From an uncultured Spirochaetaceae bacterium (GTDB lineage: Bacteria; Spirochaetota; Spirochaetia; Sphaerochaetales; Sphaerochaetaceae): 64,000 nt of DNA. The position numbers and the translations under genes are program-made. The notes under the pieces are model-generated. The model had not been told where the DNA came from and did not search any database. It worked only from the letters and a program-made list of their open reading frames with translations. Positions 25,347 to 32,550 of this stretch are shown here, piece by piece (position 1 is the first letter of the stretch; each line of letters begins with the position of its first letter). The stretch lies in the NCBI GenBank assembly GCA_944389025.1, contig CALXKU010000009.1, positions 33,800 through 97,799 on the forward strand. The letters are read 5' to 3'.

Positions 25347-26288
25347 ATGAAAGGTGTTATTCTTGACGGCTATGCCCTCAATCCGGGCGATTTATCATAT
25401 GATTGCTTCTCTTCCATCATACCATTCGATATCTATGACTCGACAGATCCGGCTGATGTCCTTACCCGTTGCAAGGATGCCGATGTCGTTATAACCAACA
25501 AGGTCCCCTTCGATAAGGCGACCATGGAGGCTCTTCCTAATCTGAAATATATCGGTGTTACCGCAACAGGGTATAATATCATAGATATAGAGGCGGCACG
25601 GGAGAGGGGAATTGCCGTTACAAACATTCCCGCATATAGTACTGACGCTGTTGCCCAGCATGTCTTTGCACTCCTTCTAGCCGTTTCAAATGCGGTTGAA
25701 AAACATAATGAGAGTGTGAAAAGGGGCGAGTGGGAGCGCTCTTCCTCTTTCTGCTACTGGCTGACCCCTCTTTTCGAGCTTAATGGAAAGACGCTTGGAA
25801 TAATAGGGCTTGGGAATATCGGGAAGAAGGTTGCCTCCATTGCCAATGCATTCGGTATGCGTGTCATCGCCTATTCCCCGCATTCACGAATGGATGGAGT
25901 TGAAGCGGTAACGCTTGATGAGCTTCTGCTCTCAAGTGATGTTTTAAGCCTCAACTGTCCTCTCAATGAGAAGACAGAGAAGATCATCAATGAAGAGAGT
26001 CTTGGAAAGATGAAGATGGGCTCCATCCTTATAAACGCATCACGTGGTGCTCTAGTTGATGAGGATGCGGTTATAAGAGCATTGGATAGTGGAAGGCTTT
26101 CCTGGTATTGCGCCGATGTGCTCTCTCTGGAACCCCCGCGAAAAAACAGGCTTTCCATGCATGAGAAGAGCGTAATAACACCACATATAGCCTGGGCTCC
26201 AATTGAAACCAGGCAAAGGCTTTTGTCAATTGCTATAAGCAACCTTGAGAGCTTCCTTTCCGGCAAAAAAGAGAACAGGGTGGTCTGA
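25347..26288 (+). CDS. D-isomer-specific 2-hydroxyacid dehydrogenase (glycerate dehydrogenase-like)
   Basis: A 313-residue NAD-dependent enzyme. The Rossmann motif GLGNIG lies at 154-159. Catalytic residues are Arg233 (NASRGALVDE), Glu262 (LSLEPPR) and His280 (ITPHIAWAP), the standard triad of the family. The N-terminal region NKVPFDKATMEALPNLKYIGVTATGYN is close to the hydroxypyruvate/glycerate dehydrogenase type (HprA). I start at 25347 because MKGVILDGYALNPGDLS is the natural N-terminus; the 20-residue upstream extension is hydrophobic and has no ribosome binding site. Its stop codon directly abuts the start of a methyltransferase gene, so the two form an operon. Confidence 0.88.
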   Translation: MKGVILDGYALNPGDLSYDCFSSIIPFDIYDSTDPADVLTRCKDADVVITNKVPFDKATMEALPNLKYIGVTATGYNIIDIEAARERGIAVTNIPAYSTDAVAQHVFALLLAVSNAVEKHNESVKRGEWERSSSFCYWLTPLFELNGKTLGIIGLGNIGKKVASIANAFGMRVIAYSPHSRMDGVEAVTLDELLLSSDVLSLNCPLNEKTEKIINEESLGKMKMGSILINASRGALVDEDAVIRALDSGRLSWYCADVLSLEPPRKNRLSMHEKSVITPHIAWAPIETRQRLLSIAISNLESFLSGKKENRVV

Positions 26289-27014
26289 ATGGGTAACGTA
26301 TTCGATAACCCCTCATTCTTCTCAAAATACATGGAGCTCAGATCTGACTATAACTATAATGATTATCTTGAGCATCCTGCGATGGAGAGCCTTCTTCCAC
26401 CGTTAAAAGGAAGGAGCGTACTCGATCTTGGTTGCGGCTATGGTGCTTATGCAATGTCTTTCATGAGAAAAGGGTCCTCATCATATCTTGGCATCGACTC
26501 ATCATCCCATATGATTGAGAAGGCCAGGACGGAGAATGCCGGAGCTGGGATTAGCTATCGCGTTCTTGATTTGAAGAGCCTCGATACTCTCAGTACTGTA
26601 TTCGATGTAGCATACTCATCCCTTGTCTTTCATTACATAGAGGATTTCGATGCCCTTTTAAGGAACATATACGCCATTTTGTCAGATGATGGCGTGCTCC
26701 TCTTTTCGCAGATGCATCCACTTCTAACCGCCAGTTACGGTTATAGCGGCTATTTCGAGGGGGACTATTTCGCATTCTCTTCCTACCAGGAGGAGGGCAG
26801 GCGGGAAGGGCGGTGGTTCAAGGAGAAGGTCGTAAGCTACCATAGGAGGCTTTCAAGCATAATGAACAGCCTCTCAGACTCCGGATTTATTGTGGACAGG
26901 GTGCTTGAACCAATTCCGAGAGAAGAGGATATCAGGGAGTTTTCCCAGCTTGAGAGGGATCTTGTCCGCCCGACGTTCCTCTGCATCCGTGCAATTAAGA
27001 AGAAAAGCAAATAA
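26289..27014 (+). CDS. Class I SAM-dependent methyltransferase
   Basis: A 241-residue protein with motif I VLDLGCGYGAYA (about residues 44-55), the acidic post-I residue in LGIDSSSHMIEKA, and motif IV-like FDVAYSSLVFHYIEDFDALLRN. These mark a UbiE/BioC-like small-molecule methyltransferase. The substrate is unknown. It begins at the base after the upstream dehydrogenase stop (TGAATG), so translation is probably coupled. The combination of dehydrogenase and methyltransferase gives no clear pathway. Confidence 0.87.
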   Translation: MGNVFDNPSFFSKYMELRSDYNYNDYLEHPAMESLLPPLKGRSVLDLGCGYGAYAMSFMRKGSSSYLGIDSSSHMIEKARTENAGAGISYRVLDLKSLDTLSTVFDVAYSSLVFHYIEDFDALLRNIYAILSDDGVLLFSQMHPLLTASYGYSGYFEGDYFAFSSYQEEGRREGRWFKEKVVSYHRRLSSIMNSLSDSGFIVDRVLEPIPREEDIREFSQLERDLVRPTFLCIRAIKKKSK

Positions 27015-27103
27015 TTGTTCTTCCTATTTTCTTCTATTATTTAATTTTATAAATATTGTGTGAAATTTTTTTCAAAACTTTCTCTTATCTTGAAGAATAT
27101 CCG

Positions 27104-27131
27104 TTGCATATTTATGCACGTTTTGTATATT
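27104..27131 (+). promoter_or_regulatory. Candidate promoter of the liv operon
   Basis: TTGCAT (27104-27109), a 16-base spacer, and TATATT (27126-27131) lie about 50 bases before livK. An overlapping TATTAT (27128-27133) gives an 18-base spacing. The whole 27015-27175 stretch is AT-rich and otherwise empty. Confidence 0.4.
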
Positions 27132-27180
27132 ATAGGCATAAATCGAAATATTCATATATTTTTTGAGGAGGGTGAATATT

Positions 27181-28371
27181 ATGAGAAAAGTATTGGCTAT
27201 CGCCTTGGTTGCTCTTCTTGCGGTCTTCTCCGTAAGTGCTGGCGGCTCCAGCGAGAGTGGAGCGAATACTCTTAAAATCGGATTTATCGGACCTCTTACC
27301 GGGGATAACGCTAACTATGGTATCAGGTGTTCAAATGCCGCACGTCTTGCCATTGGCGAGATCAATGAAGCTGGCGGTGTGAACGGAATGCAGCTCGAGC
27401 TCATTGCAGAGGACAGCCAGGGTGCTGTTGACAGGGCAATCTCAAGCTACGAGAAGCTCGCTTATACGGATAACGTTGTCGCTATCATCGGACCGGTCTT
27501 CACATCTCCTGCTCTCGCGGTTGCACAGCGCTGTTTTGAGGACGGTGTCGTAATGATCAGCCCCAGCGCAACACATAAGGATGTGACTGCACTCGGTGAT
27601 TGGGTATATAGGACAGTTCCTTCAGACTCCCTCCAGTCAGAGGTCGCGGCTCACTATTTCTATGAGGTTCTCGGCTATAGGAACATCGCATGTCTTTATG
27701 CCATGAACGATTACAGCCAGGGACTGGCTGAGGGTGTTGAGGAGACTTTCACAGCCCTCGGTGGAAACATCACAAGCATGCAGACCTGCATGGTAGGCGA
27801 TAGGGACTTCAGGACACAGCTTGGTGAGATCAGAGCTACAAATCCTGAGGCTATCTACATTCCTAATTACACGGTAGAGGATGCTCAGATCCTTGAGCAG
27901 GCATCTCAGCTCGGAATGAACATTCCATTCCTCTCCTCCGATGGTTTCTCAGATCCTGAGATCTATAACCTCGCTGGCGATTTCACAGATGGTGTAATCT
28001 ATGTCGGTCCTGCACAGGCTGAGGCTTCAACAATCCTTGCAGACTTCCAGGCAGCATACTCTGCAGCATATAACGGTGATGCTCCGGACAGTTTCGCAAC
28101 GAACTCCTATGATGCCACATACATCCTCCGCGATGCTCTTACAAGGGTATTCGAGAATGGTGGCGACCTCTCCGATATCGATGCTTTCAGAGCAATGGTT
28201 AACGAGCAGGTTAAGGATACGGACGACTTCGAGGGAGCAAACGGTACAATCAACTTCGCTCCTAACGGGGATATGGTAGCAAGCCAGGGCGTATATGATG
28301 TCGAGGGAACGACTCCTGTATACGTAGGCTCTTTCCAGGTTGTTGACAATCACATCGTTCAGGTAGACTAA
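27181..28371 (+). CDS. livK: Branched-chain amino-acid ABC transporter, substrate-binding protein
   Basis: A 396-residue periplasmic binding protein of the Leu/Ile/Val type. The signal peptide MRKVLAIALVALLAVFSVSA is followed by GGSSES. There is no Cys at the cleavage point, so it is not a lipoprotein by sequence. The mature protein starts with LKIGFIGPLTGDNANYG and contains INEAGGVNGMQLELIAEDSQ and VVAIIGPVFTSPALAVA, which are characteristic of the family. GAGGAGGGTGAATATT precedes the ATG at 27181, so the longer frame from 27163 is not used. It is the first gene of livKHMGF. The ligand may be a branched-chain or another amino acid. Confidence 0.94.
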   Translation: MRKVLAIALVALLAVFSVSAGGSSESGANTLKIGFIGPLTGDNANYGIRCSNAARLAIGEINEAGGVNGMQLELIAEDSQGAVDRAISSYEKLAYTDNVVAIIGPVFTSPALAVAQRCFEDGVVMISPSATHKDVTALGDWVYRTVPSDSLQSEVAAHYFYEVLGYRNIACLYAMNDYSQGLAEGVEETFTALGGNITSMQTCMVGDRDFRTQLGEIRATNPEAIYIPNYTVEDAQILEQASQLGMNIPFLSSDGFSDPEIYNLAGDFTDGVIYVGPAQAEASTILADFQAAYSAAYNGDAPDSFATNSYDATYILRDALTRVFENGGDLSDIDAFRAMVNEQVKDTDDFEGANGTINFAPNGDMVASQGVYDVEGTTPVYVGSFQVVDNHIVQVD

Positions 28372-28392
28372 TATATATCAGGCTTGACAATG

Positions 28393-28415
28393 GCTGTCCG
28401 GCTTTCCCGGGCAGC
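28393..28415 (+). promoter_or_regulatory. Intercistronic hairpin between livK and livH
   Basis: GCTGTCCGG pairs with CCGGGCAGC (one G-U) around a 5-base loop, without a following U-tract. It sits between the binding-protein gene and the permease genes, where such structures commonly protect the upstream mRNA and raise binding-protein yield relative to the membrane parts. Confidence 0.55.
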
Positions 28416-28456
28416 TTAGTCATTTAATAGAACTTGCATTTTCGGAGGATAGTATC

Positions 28457-29377
28457 TTGAATACTCTTATCCAGTACCTTCAGTATTTCCTTAATGGAGT
28501 AACCCTTGGCGCTATTTATGCTCTTATCGCACTGGGTTACACGATGGTTTACGGAATACTGAAATTCATCAATTTCGCTCATGGTGATATCCTTATGATC
28601 GGTGCCTATACCGGGCTTTTCACATATACGGCTCTGCTCGGTGAGAGCACAAACGCGGCATGGATGCTGACCTCTTTCTTCATTGCGATGCTAGTCAGCA
28701 TGGCTTTCTGTGCCATCCTTGGCATGTTCATCGAGAAGATCGCATATAAGCCGCTAAGAAATGCGAACCGTCTTGCTCCGCTTCTCTCTGCGATCGGAGT
28801 CTCCTTCATCCTCAGCAACGGGGCAGCCTGGATGTTCGGAACACAGTCAAGACGTTTCCCATATCCTTTTGATGACACCCCGATTGTCATCGCCGGGCTA
28901 TCGATCACGCCCCACCAGATTCTCACGATAGTGGTATCCATCATAATGATGATCGTACTCACATCCTTCGTTAACAGAACGAGGATGGGGAAGGCGATGA
29001 GAGCTACAAGCCTTGACCAGCCAACTAGCGAACTCATGGGAATTGATGTTAACAAGGTCATCTCCATGACATTCGCAATCGGCTCGGCACTGGCTGCTGT
29101 CGGAGGAATACTCGCATCCTTCGATTTCAGGGTATATGCGAGCATGGGTACGATGACAGGGCTTAAGGCGTTCGTTGCAGCCGTCATCGGAGGAATCGGA
29201 AACATACAGGGAGCGATGCTTGGAGGAATAATCCTTGGAATACTTGAATCCGTTGGAGCACCTCTTCTTGGCATCCCGAGCGCGCTTCGCGACACTATCG
29301 CGTTCGCAACCCTTATCATAATACTGCTTGTGAAACCGGATGGAATTCTGGGCAAGAATGAGAGGGAGAAGGTATAA
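28457..29377 (+). CDS. livH: Branched-chain amino-acid ABC transporter permease LivH
   Basis: An inner-membrane permease of 306 residues. The first segment FLNGVTLGAIYALIALGYTMVYGILKFINFAHGD is the LivH hallmark, and FKAFVAAVIGGIGNIQGAMLGGIILG-like sequence near residue 240 is the permease coupling region. Translation probably starts at TTG (28457), preceded by CGGAGGAT. The stop overlaps the livM start by one base (TAATG). Together with LivM it forms the channel for the substrate delivered by LivK. Confidence 0.95.
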   Translation: MNTLIQYLQYFLNGVTLGAIYALIALGYTMVYGILKFINFAHGDILMIGAYTGLFTYTALLGESTNAAWMLTSFFIAMLVSMAFCAILGMFIEKIAYKPLRNANRLAPLLSAIGVSFILSNGAAWMFGTQSRRFPYPFDDTPIVIAGLSITPHQILTIVVSIIMMIVLTSFVNRTRMGKAMRATSLDQPTSELMGIDVNKVISMTFAIGSALAAVGGILASFDFRVYASMGTMTGLKAFVAAVIGGIGNIQGAMLGGIILGILESVGAPLLGIPSALRDTIAFATLIIILLVKPDGILGKNEREKV

Positions 29378-30315
29378 TGTTAAATTTCTTTCAGTTAATC
29401 ATAATCTATGCTGGAATCTACGCCCTTATGGCGATAGGCCAGAACTGCATAACCGGTAACACGGGAATGCTTTCTCTCTGCCATGCGGGTTTCTTCTGCA
29501 TCGGAAGCTATGCTACCGGCATCATCTGTAAGACGCTCGGCCTCTCATTCTGGCTTTCGCTCCCGGTTGCGGCAATCTGCTCCGCAGTTGTCGGCTTCCT
29601 TATCGGAGTGCCGACTCTCAGGCTCAAGGGTGACTACCTTTGTATCGCAACTTTAGGGCTAGGGGAGATCATAAGAAACATTGCAACGAACATGAACCCT
29701 GTAGGTCTCATGTCAATTCCAAGAGCTGAGCTCTTTGGCTATCAGTTCTCATCACGCAACAAGGTCACTTTCATACTTCTCGTGTGGTTCTTCGTCCTTG
29801 TCGCATACATTCTTTTCAGGCAGCTCTCACATTCCAGAATCGGACGTGCGATGACAGCCGTAAGAGAGGATGAGGTCGCGGCTCAGTCTAATGGAATCAA
29901 CGTGGCAAAGTATAAGATAGGCGCCTTCACCCTCGGTGCGGCAATCGGTGGAACCGCTGGATGCTTCGCAACAGCTTATACCCTTACCGTTCAGCCGAGC
30001 TCATATACGTTCATGGTATCGGTAATGGTGCTCTGCATGGTCGTTCTTGGTGGAATGGGCAACCTTCTTGGTGTTATAGTCGGTGCGTTCATAATCGAGT
30101 TCATCCAGTATTTCCCCCAGCTTGTGGGACTATCAAGTGTCATTCCCGCACAGGCGACTCAGATAATCTACGGCCTCTGTCTCGTAGTACTCATGATCTG
30201 GAGACCTCAGGGGATCCTTGGCAGGGATAAGTACCGCTATGGGGATCCTAGAAGTGCAAAGGAGCGTCTTGTTTCTTTTTTCAGACGTGGTGAGAAGAAG
30301 GGGGGTAAGGCATGA
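29377..30315 (+). CDS. livM: Branched-chain amino-acid ABC transporter permease LivM
   Basis: A 312-residue inner-membrane permease. The N-terminal QNCITGNTGMLSLCHAGFFCIGSYATG and FLIGVPTLRLKGDYLCIATLGLGEIIRN are signature LivM segments. The C-terminus (IYGLCLVVLMIWRPQGILG) is typical, followed by a basic cytoplasmic tail. It overlaps livH by one base and livG by four, which implies tight translational coupling within the operon. Confidence 0.95.
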   Translation: MLNFFQLIIIYAGIYALMAIGQNCITGNTGMLSLCHAGFFCIGSYATGIICKTLGLSFWLSLPVAAICSAVVGFLIGVPTLRLKGDYLCIATLGLGEIIRNIATNMNPVGLMSIPRAELFGYQFSSRNKVTFILLVWFFVLVAYILFRQLSHSRIGRAMTAVREDEVAAQSNGINVAKYKIGAFTLGAAIGGTAGCFATAYTLTVQPSSYTFMVSVMVLCMVVLGGMGNLLGVIVGAFIIEFIQYFPQLVGLSSVIPAQATQIIYGLCLVVLMIWRPQGILGRDKYRYGDPRSAKERLVSFFRRGEKKGGKA

Positions 30316-31091
30316 AAATTCTCGAAACTGAGAACCTCTCAAGGATTTTTGGCGGTGTCGTTGCTGTAAACGATGTTAATTTCTCCGTATACGAGGGGAT
30401 GGTTAACGGCCTCATCGGTCCGAACGGTGCTGGTAAGACGACACTTTTCAATCAGATAACAGGAATGGATAAGCCGACAAGGGGTAAGATAATGTTCGAC
30501 GGTAAGGACATTACCGGGCTTCCAGCTTGGAAGATAAGCCGCCTTGGTATTGCACGTACATTTCAGAACATAAGGCTCTACCGTGAGCTCACGGTTGTTG
30601 AGAATGTCATGATGGGCCTTCACTTCAAGGTCGGAAGTGATCCTTTCAAAGGCCGCTTTGCACAGGCTGTGAAGAGTTATTTTTGCGCTTCAAAGGAAAA
30701 CAGGGAGCTATATGCTCAGGCGATGGAGTGGCTTTCCTTCTTCGGAATGGAGAGTGAGGCTCAGGAATTCGCACGCAATCTTCCATATGGAAGGCAGAGG
30801 GAGCTTGAGATTGCCAGAGCCCTTGCCGCAGAGCCCAAGGTGCTCTTCCTCGACGAGCCGGCTGCAGGCATGAACCCCGCGGAGACCGAGCATCTCATGG
30901 GCATTGTCGATAAGATCAAGAAGCATGGGATCACTGTCGTACTCATCGAGCATGATATGAAGCTCGTCATGAACATCTGCGACAACATAACCGTGCTGAG
31001 TTTCGGACAGAAGATAGCAGAGGGAAGTCCCGAGGAGATAAGGAGCAATCCTCTTGTAATCGAGGCATATCTTGGAAGGGAGGACGACTGA
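30312..31091 (+). CDS. livG: Branched-chain amino-acid ABC transporter ATPase LivG
   Basis: One of two ATPases of the importer, 259 residues. Walker A is GPNGAGKTT, the Q-loop is in ARTFQNIRLYRELTVVENVM, and the signature is LPYGRQRELEIARAL, where LPYG replaces LSGG as is usual for LivG. Walker B is VLFLDEPAAGMNPAE, and the H-loop is VVLIEHDMKLVM. Its start overlaps the livM stop (ATGA) and its stop overlaps the livF start. Confidence 0.96.
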   Translation: MKILETENLSRIFGGVVAVNDVNFSVYEGMVNGLIGPNGAGKTTLFNQITGMDKPTRGKIMFDGKDITGLPAWKISRLGIARTFQNIRLYRELTVVENVMMGLHFKVGSDPFKGRFAQAVKSYFCASKENRELYAQAMEWLSFFGMESEAQEFARNLPYGRQRELEIARALAAEPKVLFLDEPAAGMNPAETEHLMGIVDKIKKHGITVVLIEHDMKLVMNICDNITVLSFGQKIAEGSPEEIRSNPLVIEAYLGREDD

Positions 31092-31825
31092 TGAGCGATT
31101 TGTTGCTTTCCATCGATAAGATAAGTGTGAAATACGGCTCTATTGAGGCCCTTCACGAGGTTTCAATGCACGTTAAAAAAGGTGATATAGTATCCCTGAT
31201 CGGTGCGAACGGGGCAGGAAAGAGCACCCTGCTGAAGGCCATAATGGCTCAGGTCCCGCTTTCCACTGGATGCATCTCTTTCGAAGGAAGTGAGATATGC
31301 AGTGCCAAGAAGCATGGCAAATCCACACACCAGCTTGCCGCTATCGGCATGGCCCTTGTACCTGAGGGGCGTCATGTTTTTGCGGATATGACCGTTGAGG
31401 AGAATCTCGATATGGGTGCCTTCCTTGTGCGTGATAGCAAGGAGATAGAGAGGAAGAAGGAGGAGATGTACGATTTCTTCCCCATCCTTTCCCAGAGAAG
31501 GAAGCAGAAAACGAGGAGCCTTTCGGGCGGTGAGCAGCAGATGATGGCAATAGCAAGAGCTCTCATGTCATCCCCGAAGCTATTGCTCCTTGATGAGCCG
31601 GGGCTGGGACTTGCACCTCTCATCGTCCAGGATATCTTCCACAAGATCCGGAAGATAAACGAGGAGGACAAGGTGACTATCTTCCTCGTAGAACAGAACG
31701 CGAGAATGGCGCTTAAGAACTCTACTACCGGCTATGTCATGGAGACTGGCAATATAGTTCTTGCCGATACCAGCAGCAATCTCCTTGTGAACGACAAGGT
31801 AAGGGCGGCATACCTTGGAGAGTAA
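31091..31825 (+). CDS. livF: Branched-chain amino-acid ABC transporter ATPase LivF
   Basis: The second ATPase, 244 residues. Walker A is GANGAGKST, the signature is LSGGEQQMMAIARAL, Walker B is LLLLDEPGLGLAPL, and the switch His is replaced by Gln in IFLVEQNARMAL, as is normal for LivF. RHVFADMTVEENLDMGA is also characteristic. The gene closes livKHMGF; no clear terminator follows, so some read-through into the CBS-ACT gene 53 bases downstream is possible. Confidence 0.96.
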   Translation: MSDLLLSIDKISVKYGSIEALHEVSMHVKKGDIVSLIGANGAGKSTLLKAIMAQVPLSTGCISFEGSEICSAKKHGKSTHQLAAIGMALVPEGRHVFADMTVEENLDMGAFLVRDSKEIERKKEEMYDFFPILSQRRKQKTRSLSGGEQQMMAIARALMSSPKLLLLDEPGLGLAPLIVQDIFHKIRKINEEDKVTIFLVEQNARMALKNSTTGYVMETGNIVLADTSSNLLVNDKVRAAYLGE

Positions 31826-31878
31826 AAAAATCTAACGGCCCCGCCTGTTTTGGGTTAAAATAGAAAAAGGAGGATAGA

Positions 31879-32523
31879 ATGACCATAGAACGCAGAATGA
31901 CCCTCAATCCAGTTACGATTTCCCCGGATGCAAGCGTAGTCGAGGCATCCGAACTTATGAAGAAGGAGAAGGTTCATCGCCTTCCTGTCCTCGATAAGGA
32001 CAAGAAACTTGTCGGAGTCATAAGTGAGAAGGATATACTTTTTGCTTCCCCGTCGCCGGCATCCAGCCTCTCAATCCATGAGATGGCATACCTTCTGAGC
32101 CAGCTCACGGTGCGTAAGCTCATGACTAAGAATCCAGTGACAATCAGCAAGGATGTTCCTGTTGAGGAGGCGGCAAGGATCATGGTTGATGGAGACCTCT
32201 CATGCCTTCCCGTAGTGGAGGGGGACCGTCTTGTTGGCATAGTCAGCAAGAGCGATCTTTTTAAAATCCTCATAGAGCTTTTCGGAGCAAGGACAAAGGG
32301 TGTAAGGGTAAGCTTCCTTGTGGATGACAAGCCTGGCCTTATTGCCGACATATCAAGGGAGATTGCGAATGCTGGCCTCGATATCATATCGTTCGGTACA
32401 TTCATGGGAACCGATCCGACTAACAGGATCTGCACAGTAAAGGTCGCTTCCGGGGATTCGGATAAGGTGATTTCCCTTCTAAAGCCTCATGTAAAGGCGA
32501 TACTTGATGTGAATAACGTGTAA
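31879..32523 (+). CDS. CBS-pair and ACT domain protein (AcuB-like)
   Basis: A 214-residue cytoplasmic protein with two CBS motifs followed by an ACT domain. CBS1 covers residues 1-60 (RRMTLNPVTISPDASVVEASELM... HRLPVLDKDKKLVGVISEKDIL). CBS2 is at about 75-130 (KLMTKNPVTISKDVPVEEAARIM... SCLPVVEGDRLVGIVSKSDLF). The ACT domain runs from 137 to the end (RVSFLVDDKPGLIADISREIANAGLDIIS). CBS pairs bind adenosine nucleotides and ACT domains bind amino acids, so a metabolic sensor is likely. The position after an amino-acid importer fits this, but the target is unknown. Confidence 0.87.
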   Translation: MTIERRMTLNPVTISPDASVVEASELMKKEKVHRLPVLDKDKKLVGVISEKDILFASPSPASSLSIHEMAYLLSQLTVRKLMTKNPVTISKDVPVEEAARIMVDGDLSCLPVVEGDRLVGIVSKSDLFKILIELFGARTKGVRVSFLVDDKPGLIADISREIANAGLDIISFGTFMGTDPTNRICTVKVASGDSDKVISLLKPHVKAILDVNNV

Positions 32524-32528
32524 CTTAG

Positions 32529-32550
32529 GGGGCTCAGAGAAGCCCCTTTC
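32529..32550 (+). terminator. Probable terminator after the CBS-ACT gene
   Basis: GGGGCT (32529-32534) pairs with AGCCCC (32541-32546) around a 6-base loop. The following TTTCTC is a weak U-tract. It occupies the 27-base gap before the convergent rarA-like gene. Confidence 0.55.

Noticed and set aside
27060..27275. 71-codon frame before livK
   Set aside because: It reads through the livK promoter and signal-peptide region in another frame and has no ribosome binding site.
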